Assembly (NCBI GenBank): GCA_002315735.1
Contig: DCIA01000004.1
Span: forward strand, 62,001 to 126,000
Origin: Clostridiales bacterium UBA1738
GTDB taxonomy: Bacteria; Bacillota; Clostridia; UBA1381
Reading direction: 5' to 3'
Length of the DNA stretch: 64,000 bases
Both the position numbers and the translations under genes were made by a program. The notes under the pieces were generated by a model. That model saw nothing but the letters and a program-made list of their open reading frames with translations. It did not search any database and had not been told where the DNA came from. Below, in pieces: positions 7,726-16,282 of the stretch (positions are counted from its first letter, which is position 1; every line of letters starts with the position of its first letter).

Positions 7726-7797
7726 ATGAAAATTGTTGTATTTAAACTTCCAAAATTCATTTCCGGAATTGTAAAATCAGTCTTAAAAATCGAATAG
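7726..7797 (+). CDS. spoVM: Stage V sporulation protein M
   Basis: This 23-residue peptide reads MKIVVFKLPKFISGIVKSVL then KIE. It matches the pattern of SpoVM (26 residues in Bacillus): an amphipathic helix beginning MK with the invariant KLPKF and a following G-I/F-V-R/K segment. SpoVM senses convex membrane curvature on the forespore and anchors SpoIVA, starting spore coat assembly. AAAGGAG precedes the ATG. The gene is easily missed because of its size. A terminator follows immediately. Confidence 0.85.
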   Translation: MKIVVFKLPKFISGIVKSVLKIE

Positions 7798-7805
7798 AAA
7801 AACTC

Positions 7806-7831
7806 CCGAAGGCATTTGCCTTCGGCTGTTA
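7806..7831. terminator. Bidirectional terminator between spoVM and rpiB
   Basis: CCGAAGGC and GCCTTCGG pair around ATTT and are followed by a T-rich stretch. It separates the convergent spoVM and rpiB genes. Confidence 0.85.
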
Positions 7832-8263
7832 TTTTTCTAAATTTGATATCTTATCAATTCTATTTTGGTGTCTGCCACCTAAAAATTCATTTTCAATCCA
7901 AGCATCTATAATCATAAACGCCAGTTCTCTTCCTGTTATTCTGCCTCCCAAACAAATAATATTAGAATTATTATGTTGTTTTGTCATAGTCGCAGAATAT
8001 ACATCTGTTACATGTGCTGCTCTTATACCTTTAAATTTGTTTGCAGCAATAGACATTCCAATACCTGTTCCACAAACTAGTATTCCTCTATCAGTTTCGC
8101 CTGTTAATATACTGTTACACACCTTTTTCGCAATATCAGGATAGTCAACACTATTCTCATCAAAGCATCCAAAGTCCTTAATCTCAATCCCTTTTTCTTC
8201 TAAATGTTTAATGATGTGGCACTTTAATTCGTATCCACCATGATCACATCCAATAGAAATCAT
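7829..8263 (-). CDS. rpiB: Ribose-5-phosphate isomerase B
   Basis: RpiB interconverts ribose 5-phosphate and ribulose 5-phosphate. The 144 residues show SIGCDHGGYELK at the start, the catalytic region GILVCGTGIGMSIAANK with the active-site Cys, and GRITGRELA. The related allose-6-phosphate and galactose-6-phosphate isomerases share the fold, but no sugar operon surrounds this gene. It lies six bases after tsaB and probably shares its transcript. Confidence 0.93.
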   Translation of the reverse strand: MISIGCDHGGYELKCHIIKHLEEKGIEIKDFGCFDENSVDYPDIAKKVCNSILTGETDRGILVCGTGIGMSIAANKFKGIRAAHVTDVYSATMTKQHNNSNIICLGGRITGRELAFMIIDAWIENEFLGGRHQNRIDKISNLEK

Positions 8264-8269
8264 AATACC

Positions 8270-8953
8270 CTATCGCTCCTCTAACTCTCTTTCAGCTTGT
8301 GATTTTCTCAAATATTCCGGAACAAGTTCAAAATATTTAAGTTTATCCTTGCTTTTAGCAGCCTCGGCAACACTTGACGCTCTTTGTTCATTAGCGTTTT
8401 GAGGTGCAAAAACTGCTAAATCTCCTAATTTTTCTATAATAACATCTTTAAAAACCGGTACACCATCACCCAAAAATACAACCTTTTCATTTTTCGATAA
8501 AAGTTCTTCTAAAACATTAACAAGTGGAAGTGCTCTTGGTGCAACAACCTCATTTAAAATATCATCATTAAACTTATAAATTGCATTATAGACTTCCCCA
8601 CGCCTTGCGTCCATTATCGGACAAATAATGTATGGACAATATGGCAAATTATATGCAAGTGCCAAAAGGGTATTAACCCCAACAATATCCTTTTTACAAG
8701 CGTGCGCTAAACCTTTTACTGTTGTAACACCAATTCTAAGACCTGTAAATGAACCCGGTCCATTTGAAACAGCAAACAAATCAATATCAGCAGGTGTTAA
8801 TTCACTTTTATCAAACACCCTTTTTATCATAGGCATAAGTGTTTCAGAATGTGTGAGTTTATTATTCAGCACTTCTTCACATATTAGTTTATCTCCGTCA
8901 ACTATCGCAGCAGATGCTACTTTTGAAGATGTATCCACAGCCAATATTTTCAT
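8270..8953 (-). CDS. tsaB: tRNA threonylcarbamoyladenosine biosynthesis protein TsaB
   Basis: TsaB is a partner of TsaD and TsaE in making t6A37 of ANN-decoding tRNAs. The protein starts MKILAVDTSSKVASAAIV and carries the ASKHA-fold hallmark SNGPGSFTGLRIG. The start at 8953, preceded by GGTGAAATA, is preferred over an upstream ATG at 8971 because it restores the usual N-terminus and clears the tsaE stop. rimI and tsaD, often next in this operon, are not here. Confidence 0.95.
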   Translation of the reverse strand: MKILAVDTSSKVASAAIVDGDKLICEEVLNNKLTHSETLMPMIKRVFDKSELTPADIDLFAVSNGPGSFTGLRIGVTTVKGLAHACKKDIVGVNTLLALAYNLPYCPYIICPIMDARRGEVYNAIYKFNDDILNEVVAPRALPLVNVLEELLSKNEKVVFLGDGVPVFKDVIIEKLGDLAVFAPQNANEQRASSVAEAAKSKDKLKYFELVPEYLRKSQAERELEER

Positions 8954-8957
8954 TATT

Positions 8958-9380
8958 TCACCGCTTTTCAATTTCTATTTCTCGAAAATCTTCGTGTATT
9001 TCAAGATTTTTCTTTATCTTTATGTCATATCGCTCGTCAGGTAAAATGTCGTCAATAATATTTGCCCATTCAATAACGCAAATTCCGTCGCCTTGTATGT
9101 ATTCGTCAAAACCTATATCAAACATTTCGTCACTATCGGAAATCCTATATACATCAAAATGATATAGTGGAAGATATCCATCATAACAATTTACAATAGT
9201 AAAAGTAGGACTTGAAATATACTCACTAACACCAAGACCTTTTGCTAAACCCTTCACAAAAGCAGTTTTTCCAACGCCCAAATCTCCGTCAAGGCACAAA
9301 ACATCACCCTTTTTTAGAGTTTTTGCAAATGATTTTGCAATATTTTCTGTTTCTTTTGATGAATTAGACTTATAAATCAT
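8958..9380 (-). CDS. tsaE: tRNA threonylcarbamoyladenosine ATPase TsaE
   Basis: TsaE is the small P-loop ATPase of the t6A complex. The Walker A motif GDLGVGKTAFVKG lies near residue 35, followed by SPTFTIVNCY and the acidic YHFDVYRI segment. The length of 140 residues is normal. Its stop lies four bases before the tsaB start. Confidence 0.95.
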   Translation of the reverse strand: MIYKSNSSKETENIAKSFAKTLKKGDVLCLDGDLGVGKTAFVKGLAKGLGVSEYISSPTFTIVNCYDGYLPLYHFDVYRISDSDEMFDIGFDEYIQGDGICVIEWANIIDDILPDERYDIKIKKNLEIHEDFREIEIEKR

Positions 9381-9404
9381 ATTAGAAAAATCCCTTACAC
9401 ACTA

Positions 9405-9434
9405 AACAAGACTATACCAAAAGGCATAGCCTTG
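9405..9434 (-). terminator. Probable terminator after the coiled-coil gene
   Basis: CAAGACTAT and ATAGCCTTG pair with one mismatch. On the minus strand it lies between the stop of the gene at 9449 and tsaE. Confidence 0.45.
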
Positions 9435-9448
9435 ATTTATTAATACAA

Positions 9449-9892
9449 TTATTTATTTTCAAAATAAGCTCTGTCGTCATGAACTTTCTTTGATAGCATA
9501 TCAAGGCGCTTTTCAAGATCATTCAAAATATCATCAGCATATTGATCACAGTCAGTTTTGATTTCCATTGCTTTTTGTTGAGCGTCGTTTACCATTTGGT
9601 TTGCTTGTTCAACAGCTTCCTTCGTAACTTCGTGTTCGTCAATCATTTGAATAACTTTTTCTTCAGCATTTTTGATAAGTTCATTGCTTCTTGATTGAGC
9701 TTCTGCTAAAATTCTTTCTCTTTCTTCCTTTACCCATTTTGCTTCCTTAACTTCATCAGGAAAAACAAGACGCATTTCTTGAATATAGTCCAAAATGTCT
9801 TCTTTATCAACAAGCACTTTTCCGCTTAGTGGAACAGTAGGTGCCTTGTCAATAGTTTCTTCCATCATATCGATGATTTCCATGATTTCCAT
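9449..9892 (-). CDS. Coiled-coil protein of the ATP synthase subunit b-like / DivIVA-like type
   Basis: The protein (about 147 residues) begins MEIMEIIDMMEE, has a short ordered part (VPLSGKVLVDKEDILDYIQEM), and then a long charged coiled coil rich in Ala, Glu and Lys. Proteins like this sit next to coaD and rsmD in many Clostridia, often annotated as ATPase without evidence of catalysis. No P-loop is present. The start at 9892 has AAGGAG eight bases upstream. Role unknown; a scaffold or cell-division link is conceivable. Confidence 0.8.
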   Translation of the reverse strand: MEIMEIIDMMEETIDKAPTVPLSGKVLVDKEDILDYIQEMRLVFPDEVKEAKWVKEERERILAEAQSRSNELIKNAEEKVIQMIDEHEVTKEAVEQANQMVNDAQQKAMEIKTDCDQYADDILNDLEKRLDMLSKKVHDDRAYFENK

Positions 9893-9913
9893 AATCAAAA
9901 CTCCTTTTGTAAA

Positions 9914-10390
9914 TTAATGTATTTTATCTTTTATTTTAATGATAACTTCTTGTGGAACTAATCCTTCAAGTTCGCCATCATATTTAGCAACTTCTTTCAC
10001 CATACTTGAACTTATATATGAATACTTAGAGTCTGTCATCATAAACATGGTTTCATAGTCGGAATTAAGTGATTTATTAAGCAGTGCCATTTGAAATTCA
10101 TATTCGAAATCTGCAACCGTTCTAAGACCTTTTACAATGACTGATGCACCATTTTGTTTTGCAAAGTCAACCAAGAGTCCACTAAATACATCACAACTAA
10201 CATTAGGCAAATCTTTAATTTGCTCATCTATCATTGATTTTCGTTCTAAACTCGTAAACATTGGGCTTTTACTGCTATTATCTAAAACACCAACAATTAA
10301 TCTATCATATAGTTTTGATGCTCTTTTTATTATGTCCAAATGTCCGTTTGTAATTGGGTCAAAACTGCCCGGATAAACGGCTATTCTCAT
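9914..10390 (-). CDS. coaD: Phosphopantetheine adenylyltransferase
   Basis: CoaD makes dephospho-CoA from ATP and 4'-phosphopantetheine. The protein starts MRIAVYPGSFDPITNGHLDI, with the (H/T)xGH nucleotidyltransferase motif, and ends with the SYISSSMVKEVAKY signature. The start at 10390 (site GAGGGTG) gives the family N-terminus. It follows rsmD with a four-base gap, the standard rsmD-coaD pair. Confidence 0.96.
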   Translation of the reverse strand: MRIAVYPGSFDPITNGHLDIIKRASKLYDRLIVGVLDNSSKSPMFTSLERKSMIDEQIKDLPNVSCDVFSGLLVDFAKQNGASVIVKGLRTVADFEYEFQMALLNKSLNSDYETMFMMTDSKYSYISSSMVKEVAKYDGELEGLVPQEVIIKIKDKIH

Positions 10391-10394
10391 CTTT

Positions 10395-10931
10395 TCACCC
10401 TCTTTGGTAAATTGTAACATAAGTTCTACCGTACTTTTTCTCTTTTATGATATTAAGACCATCTATTTCCCCATGGTCATCAGAAAAATCGCTTTCAAGA
10501 ACAATAATTCCGTATTCTGTCAAAACATCTTGTTTGACAATTTCAGTTAGTATAGGCAAGATATACCCTTTGTTATATGGTGGGTCAAGAAAAACTAATG
10601 AATATCGCTTATTTTGAGTCTTTAAAAATTCCATTGCTTCAGAATTTTTAATTATTAGGTTATCAAATTTTAGTACAGCTTGATTTTTTTTAATCAAGTT
10701 TATGGAGCGAATATCTCGATCAACACAAGTAGCTTCTTCTGCTCCACGGCTTAATGCCTCAAAAGACAATGCACCACTACCACCAAATAAATCAAGCACG
10801 ATACTTCCTGAGACATATTCTTGAATTAGATTAAAAATCGACTCTTTCACCCTGTCAGTAGTTGGGCGAATATCCATTCCGTCAAATTCAAATAGTTTAT
10901 GTCCTTTACGGCTACCCGCAATAATTCTCAT
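10395..10931 (-). CDS. rsmD: 16S rRNA (guanine-966-N2) methyltransferase RsmD
   Basis: RsmD methylates G966 of 16S rRNA. Seen are MRIIAGSRKGHKL at the start, the SAM-binding VLDLFGGSGALSFEALSRGA and the catalytic DPPYNKG. GGAGG stands five bases before the ATG at 10931; an in-frame ATG eight codons upstream lacks such a site. Confidence 0.95.
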   Translation of the reverse strand: MRIIAGSRKGHKLFEFDGMDIRPTTDRVKESIFNLIQEYVSGSIVLDLFGGSGALSFEALSRGAEEATCVDRDIRSINLIKKNQAVLKFDNLIIKNSEAMEFLKTQNKRYSLVFLDPPYNKGYILPILTEIVKQDVLTEYGIIVLESDFSDDHGEIDGLNIIKEKKYGRTYVTIYQRG

Positions 10932-11026
10932 ATAATCCTCCAAAGGTATATACATATATTCTACAATATTATTTTGAAATCGTCAATATTTTTTTAGATA
11001 TTTTTGAAAAAGATATCCTAAAACCA

Positions 11027-13051
11027 CTAATTTAAAATTATACTGTCAGGTATTGCCTTTTCAGCATAGCCAAAAAGTATCTTTTCTTCTTCTAATGTGA
11101 GATTTTCTTTTTTTGTGGCAATATCTTCTGCAACTTTATCTGCCAAAGCCAAAATATCTCTATCGGAAAATAAATTTGCAATCTTCATTTCAGGAAGACC
11201 ATGCTGACGAGTACCGAAAAAATCCCCCGGTCCACGAAGTTTTAAATCCTCTTCCGAAATATAAAATCCGTCATTAGATTTGCATAGTGTTTCCATTCGT
11301 TTTTTAGTGATTTCGTTGTCAGAATTACAAAACATAATACAGTATGACTGCTCACATCCTCTACCAACCCTGCCACGCAGTTGGTGAAGAGTAGCAAGCC
11401 CAAAACGTTCTGCATTTTCAATAATCATAATATTACTGTTAGGAACATTTACTCCAACTTCAATAACTGTTGTTGAAACTAAAATATCTATATTTTTATC
11501 CAAGAATTCTTGCATAACTGTATCTTTTTCGTCTGCTTTCATCTTTCCGTGGATTAAACCTATGTTAAAGTTTGGGAAAAGGTTTTTTAATGTTTTACAC
11601 ACGCTTTCTGCATTTGCAAGGTCTTCCGTTTCACTTTCTTCAATAAGCGGGCAAACAACATATCCTTGCATACCTGCCTTAACATTTTTTTCAAGAAATG
11701 CATACACCCTTTTTCGCATTTTTTCATCAACTGCAAAAGTCTGTGCAGGCTTTCTTCCGGGCGGCAACTCATCAATTATCGAAATGTCTAAATCTCCATA
11801 AAGAATAAGTGACAAAGTTCTAGGTATAGGTGTTGCGGTCATAATAATTGTATTTGGATTATCTCCCTTTTCATTTAATTTAGCCCTTTGTGACACGCCA
11901 AATCTATGTTGTTCATCTGTAATTGTAAGACCTAAATTGTTATACAAAACTTTATCCTGAATTACTGCATTTGTACCAACGATTATTTGGTACTCTCCAT
12001 TTTTTATTTGTTCTAATACTTTTTGTTTGTTTTTTGTACTTTTTGTTAAAAGTGCAATTTTTAAATCTGTATTTTCAAAAAGTTTATTAAAAGTTTCAAA
12101 GTGCTGATTTGCTAAAATTTCTGTTGGTGCCATTATTACCGATTGATATCCGTTTTTCACTGCAACATACATAGCCGCTGCCGCTACAACAGTTTTACCT
12201 GAACCCACATCTCCCTCAATCAGTCGATTCATAGGCACTCTTTTTTTTACATCTTCCATTATTTCATCAACAACTCTTTTTTGTGCATTTGTCAAGGAAA
12301 ATGGTAAAGAATCTATAAAACTTTTAACGCAATCAATATTTTCAAATGGCATTCTTTCCTTTTTCGTATTCGATTCACGCCTTGATAAAAGGGCTAATCT
12401 TAAAAATAAGAGTTCTTCAAACACAAAGCGCTTTCTTGCAAAATTATAATCTTCAATTTTAGAGGGAAAATGAATGTTTTTCATCGCAAAATTTATATCG
12501 GCAATACCATATTTTTGCAAAATAGTCTTTGGCATATATTCAGAAATTGTTCCGACTTTTTCTAATGCTTCTTCCATAAGCGTTGCAATTATTTTTTGCG
12601 ACAAATTTCCGGAAAGCGGATAAATAGGGACAATTCTACCTATAAAATGTTGTTTTTTAGGTTTTTCATAGATTGGATTTTGCAAAACTTTTTTACTTCC
12701 GCTAAGCGTCACCTTTCCAAACAAAAGTACATTCTCGCCTGTCAAGAATGCACCTTTTAGAAATCTATTATTATACCACACAACATTCATCGAACCGGAC
12801 TCGTCAAAAACTGTCATTTGATATAATGTCAAGTTCTTTCTGATTCTGGATTCTCGTATTGGCGAGTAAACTGTGACTGAAAAGCACACAAATTCCCCCA
12901 CGACAGACTCTTTTATATCAGTAAAATGAGTCCTGTCCTCGTGAGTTCTCGGAAAATAATATAATAGGTCATTAACTGTTTTAATTCCCTTTTTTTCAAA
13001 GACTTTTGCTCTTTCCGGGCCAACGCCGTGCAAGGTTTTTATGCTTTCCAT
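11027..13051 (-). CDS. recG: ATP-dependent DNA helicase RecG
   Basis: RecG remodels stalled replication forks and Holliday junctions. The 674 residues contain the N-terminal OB/wedge part (LHGVGPERAKVFEKKGI), Walker A GDVGSGKTVVA near residue 283, the DEQH box near 378, MTATPIPRTL and the C-terminal TRQHGLPEM. The gene lies three bases after the fakA-like gene and is presumably cotranscribed with it. Confidence 0.96.
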   Translation of the reverse strand: MESIKTLHGVGPERAKVFEKKGIKTVNDLLYYFPRTHEDRTHFTDIKESVVGEFVCFSVTVYSPIRESRIRKNLTLYQMTVFDESGSMNVVWYNNRFLKGAFLTGENVLLFGKVTLSGSKKVLQNPIYEKPKKQHFIGRIVPIYPLSGNLSQKIIATLMEEALEKVGTISEYMPKTILQKYGIADINFAMKNIHFPSKIEDYNFARKRFVFEELLFLRLALLSRRESNTKKERMPFENIDCVKSFIDSLPFSLTNAQKRVVDEIMEDVKKRVPMNRLIEGDVGSGKTVVAAAAMYVAVKNGYQSVIMAPTEILANQHFETFNKLFENTDLKIALLTKSTKNKQKVLEQIKNGEYQIIVGTNAVIQDKVLYNNLGLTITDEQHRFGVSQRAKLNEKGDNPNTIIMTATPIPRTLSLILYGDLDISIIDELPPGRKPAQTFAVDEKMRKRVYAFLEKNVKAGMQGYVVCPLIEESETEDLANAESVCKTLKNLFPNFNIGLIHGKMKADEKDTVMQEFLDKNIDILVSTTVIEVGVNVPNSNIMIIENAERFGLATLHQLRGRVGRGCEQSYCIMFCNSDNEITKKRMETLCKSNDGFYISEEDLKLRGPGDFFGTRQHGLPEMKIANLFSDRDILALADKVAEDIATKKENLTLEEEKILFGYAEKAIPDSIILN

Positions 13052-13053
13052 AA

Positions 13054-14667
13054 CTATTCAACAGAAATTATATAGTAATATAACGGCTGACCACCGTATT
13101 TTACTGAAACTTCTATATCCTCATACATATTTTCAAGTTCATCTGCAACGCTTTCGGCATCTTCCTTTGTGATTTCTTCGCCATAATACAGTGTTACAAA
13201 CTCGCTATCATCGTCAATCAGTTCTTTTGAAAGTTCAAATAAAGCACTTGTTACATCTTTATTCACAGAAGTGATTTTGCTTCCGATAATTCCTAAAATG
13301 TCGCCCTTTTCAATCTTTTTATCATCTGCCTCAGTATCTCTTACAGCATATGTTATTTGTCCGACCGAAACGCTTTCGCTCGCTTTATTCATTAGTTTTT
13401 CGTTTGTTTCTTTGTCGTTTGTTTCTTTATACTTCATCATTGCGGCAACACATTGCGGAATTGATTTTGTAGGAATTACAACAATATTTTTTGTTGATAT
13501 TTCTTTCGCCTGATTTGCTGCTAAAATTATATTTTTATTATTTGGGAAAACAAATATCGTTTCTGCATTTATGTCATTTACTGCATTTAAAATATCGTCC
13601 GTGCTGGGATTCATTGTTTGACCGCCCTCAATGACAACATCAATTCCGAGATTTTTAAAGATATTCGCAATACCTTCTCCTGCACAAATAGAAACAAAAC
13701 CATATTTTTTAGGAGGCTCATCTTCCTTTTTTGTTTCTTCTACAATCAATGATTGATGCTGGTGTTTCATATTATCAATCTTTATATTAATCATTGCACC
13801 CATTCTAATTGCACTTTCCAAGACAAAGCCCGGATTATTTGTATGAATATGAACCTTTACGATTTCGTCGTCATCAATTACCAACATACAATCGCCGATT
13901 TTCTCTATTGCTCGCTTAAAATTTAATACATTTACATTCTTATCTCTTTTTTCTACAATAAATTCTGTACAGTACATAAATTTAATGTTTTGTGTGTCAA
14001 TCTTTTGTTGTGCATCGCTCTTTTTCTCAGTAGTTTCAGTTGATATCTTAGCGTCGCACTCAACAATTTTGCCTGTTTCTAAAAATGTTAATGCTCCTTC
14101 TAAAACGAACATCCAACCCTGTCCACCGGCATCAACGACTCCTGCTTTTTTAAGTTGCGGCAGCATTTCAGGCGTTTTTGAAAGAGCGTCGTTTCCCGCT
14201 GTTACTGCTGCTTTTAGAACTTCTAAGATATCGTTATCAGCACTAATTGCAGCGGTCGCCGCTTCTCTTGCAACAGTCAAAATTGTGCCCTCAGTTGGAT
14301 TCATAACAGCATTATAAGCAACATCAGAGCCTGCTTTTAGTGCAAGTGCAAAATCAGATGGCTCACATTCATTTTTTCCTTTTAGGTTCTTTGAAATGCC
14401 CCTAAAAAATTGCGACAAAATAACACCTGAGTTACCTCTTGCTCCTCTTAGTGTGGCAAAAGACATAACATCAGCAGTTTTTGTTATAGATTCGGACTTC
14501 ATTTCAAGAAGTGATTTTGCCATATTTTGTGCCGTCATAGACATATTTGTACCTGTATCACCGTCAGGTACAGGAAAAACATTAAGTTCGTCTACAATGT
14601 TTCTTTTATTATATAAATTATTTGCACCGGATAAAAACATTTGTGCAAGCAATTCTCCATTAATCAT
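13054..14667 (-). CDS. fakA: DAK2-domain kinase, FakA/YloV-like
   Basis: FakA phosphorylates fatty acids presented by FakB (DegV) proteins so that they enter phospholipid synthesis. The N-terminal DhaL domain shows NVFPVPDGDTGTNM (metal and ATP binding) and RGARGNSGVILSQFFRG. The middle and C-terminal parts resemble the YloV-specific domain. The start at 14667 follows AAGGAGT, and 11 extra residues would overlap asp23. The order asp23-fakA-recG is conserved in Firmicutes. No DegV gene is in the window. Confidence 0.9.
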   Translation of the reverse strand: MINGELLAQMFLSGANNLYNKRNIVDELNVFPVPDGDTGTNMSMTAQNMAKSLLEMKSESITKTADVMSFATLRGARGNSGVILSQFFRGISKNLKGKNECEPSDFALALKAGSDVAYNAVMNPTEGTILTVAREAATAAISADNDILEVLKAAVTAGNDALSKTPEMLPQLKKAGVVDAGGQGWMFVLEGALTFLETGKIVECDAKISTETTEKKSDAQQKIDTQNIKFMYCTEFIVEKRDKNVNVLNFKRAIEKIGDCMLVIDDDEIVKVHIHTNNPGFVLESAIRMGAMINIKIDNMKHQHQSLIVEETKKEDEPPKKYGFVSICAGEGIANIFKNLGIDVVIEGGQTMNPSTDDILNAVNDINAETIFVFPNNKNIILAANQAKEISTKNIVVIPTKSIPQCVAAMMKYKETNDKETNEKLMNKASESVSVGQITYAVRDTEADDKKIEKGDILGIIGSKITSVNKDVTSALFELSKELIDDDSEFVTLYYGEEITKEDAESVADELENMYEDIEVSVKYGGQPLYYYIISVE

Positions 14668-14671
14668 TTTT

Positions 14672-15028
14672 TTACTCCTTAACTCTGACTGATTCAACAA
14701 TTACATTAACTTTTGTAACTTTAAGTCCTGTATTATGTTCTAATTGATATTGAACATTATGAACAATGCTATCACAAATAGCATTAATATTAACACCGTA
14801 TTCAACAATTATATGCATATCAATAACAATACCGTTTTCCTCAACACGAACAACGATACCCCTTGACATATTATCCATTTTAAGAAGTCTAATAACTCCG
14901 TCTTTTTTATTTTTAGACGCCATTCCGACAACACCGTAACTATTTGTTGCAACATAGCCTGCAATAGATGCTATAGCATTATTATCAACCGAAACCTCGC
15001 CCAATTCACTATTAATTAAAATTGACAT
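14672..15028 (-). CDS. Asp23/YloU family envelope stress protein
   Basis: This 118-residue protein (MSILINSELGEVSVDNNAIA, then GYVATNSYGVVGMAS and DMHIIVEYGVNI) belongs to the Asp23/Gls24 (DUF322) family of membrane-associated alkaline shock proteins. It precedes the fakA-like gene with overlap-like spacing, the typical arrangement. GGGTGAT lies before the ATG. Confidence 0.93.
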   Translation of the reverse strand: MSILINSELGEVSVDNNAIASIAGYVATNSYGVVGMASKNKKDGVIRLLKMDNMSRGIVVRVEENGIVIDMHIIVEYGVNINAICDSIVHNVQYQLEHNTGLKVTKVNVIVESVRVKE

Positions 15029-15187
15029 ATATTATCACCCTTTCATTCTGTAAATACAAATTTACTTATATATTTTACTATATTATTGGAAAATAGTCCA
15101 TAGTTTTATGAAAATATTATTACATTTTTTTAATTTTGTTGAAAATTACAAAGTTACAATATATACTAACATAAAAGAGGTGATTTT

Positions 15188-16243
15188 GTGGCAAAGCAGC
15201 ATTACTTACGAAACTATCTTAGTGAACTTCCTGATTTTGTGTTTAGTTACATAGAGGAATACTACACAGGCGAAAGTATAAACACACAGCTTGGGTATAG
15301 TATTGATATTAAAATTTTTTTAAACTATTTAAGGTCGTATAAATATCCTAACATAAAATCAAACGAAGATTTCACATTAGAGCACATTGAAAAAGTTACT
15401 CCAAGCGATTTAATCAGATTTAAAGCCTATCTAAGAGAGTATGAAACAGAATATCTATCCCCTGCCGGAAGAAAAATAAAAAGAATTTGTAAGAATTCGC
15501 CTTATGGCATTAACAGAAAGTTATCAGCCGTTCGTGGTATGTTTATCTATCTATATAAAACGGAGCAATTATCACAAAATATCACCGACAAAGTTGATTT
15601 TGCAAAAATACATCAAAAAATTAAAAAGCCACTTACCAGTCAAGAATCAATAAAATTAATTGATGTTATTTATAATGGCGAAAAATATTTTGAAGGCAGA
15701 ACTCTTACCGAATACAAAAATAAAAAAGAACGGGATATTGCAATTTTTACAACATATTTAGGAACAGGAATTCGTGTAAGCGAGCTTGTGAATTTGCAGA
15801 TACAAGACATTGATTTTGACACACAATCATTTATCGTCACAAGAAAAGGCGGCGACCAACAAGAAATTTTTATGCCTGTTCAGGTTAGCAATGCGATATA
15901 CTCTTATCTTCACAAAGATGAAGATAATGTTCGTGATAAAGGTCCACTTTTTTTAGGTCGTGGTGGAAAACCTTTAACTACGGCATCGGTTGAAAAAACA
16001 TTAAAAAACTACTGCTACGCTGTTGACATCACACACCCTGACAAAACAAGACCTCACGCATTAAGACGAACCTTTGCTTGTAGATTATTAGAAGATGGCA
16101 TTGACATTAAAATGGTTGCAGAACTTATGGGGCATAAAAATATTGAAGTTACACACCGATATTATGCTCAATATTCATCGCAAAAGCGTCGTGAAGTTAT
16201 GCAGAATCTTGATGTTTTAAAACTTCCCGAAGAGGATTTATAA
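15188..16243 (+). CDS. Tyrosine recombinase, XerS-like
   Basis: The 351-residue protein has an N-terminal SAM-like core-binding domain and a catalytic domain with all key residues: R in GTGIRVSEL, K in VTRKGGDQ, HALRR, MGHKN and Y in HRYYAQY. The KKERDIAIF segment and the insert before it resemble XerS, the single chromosome-dimer resolvase of streptococci, more than XerC/XerD. The start codon is GTG with AGAGGTG upstream. No mobile element borders are seen, so a housekeeping role in dimer resolution is likely. Confidence 0.85.
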   Translation: MAKQHYLRNYLSELPDFVFSYIEEYYTGESINTQLGYSIDIKIFLNYLRSYKYPNIKSNEDFTLEHIEKVTPSDLIRFKAYLREYETEYLSPAGRKIKRICKNSPYGINRKLSAVRGMFIYLYKTEQLSQNITDKVDFAKIHQKIKKPLTSQESIKLIDVIYNGEKYFEGRTLTEYKNKKERDIAIFTTYLGTGIRVSELVNLQIQDIDFDTQSFIVTRKGGDQQEIFMPVQVSNAIYSYLHKDEDNVRDKGPLFLGRGGKPLTTASVEKTLKNYCYAVDITHPDKTRPHALRRTFACRLLEDGIDIKMVAELMGHKNIEVTHRYYAQYSSQKRREVMQNLDVLKLPEEDL

Positions 16244-16251
16244 CACAAAAA

Positions 16252-16282
16252 AAGTGAAGACGAAAGTCTTCACTTTTTATTA
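16252..16282. terminator. Bidirectional terminator between the xerS-like gene and rhaA
   Basis: AAGTGAAGAC and GTCTTCACTT form a 10-bp stem with a GAAA loop and a T run, between two convergent genes. Confidence 0.9.
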
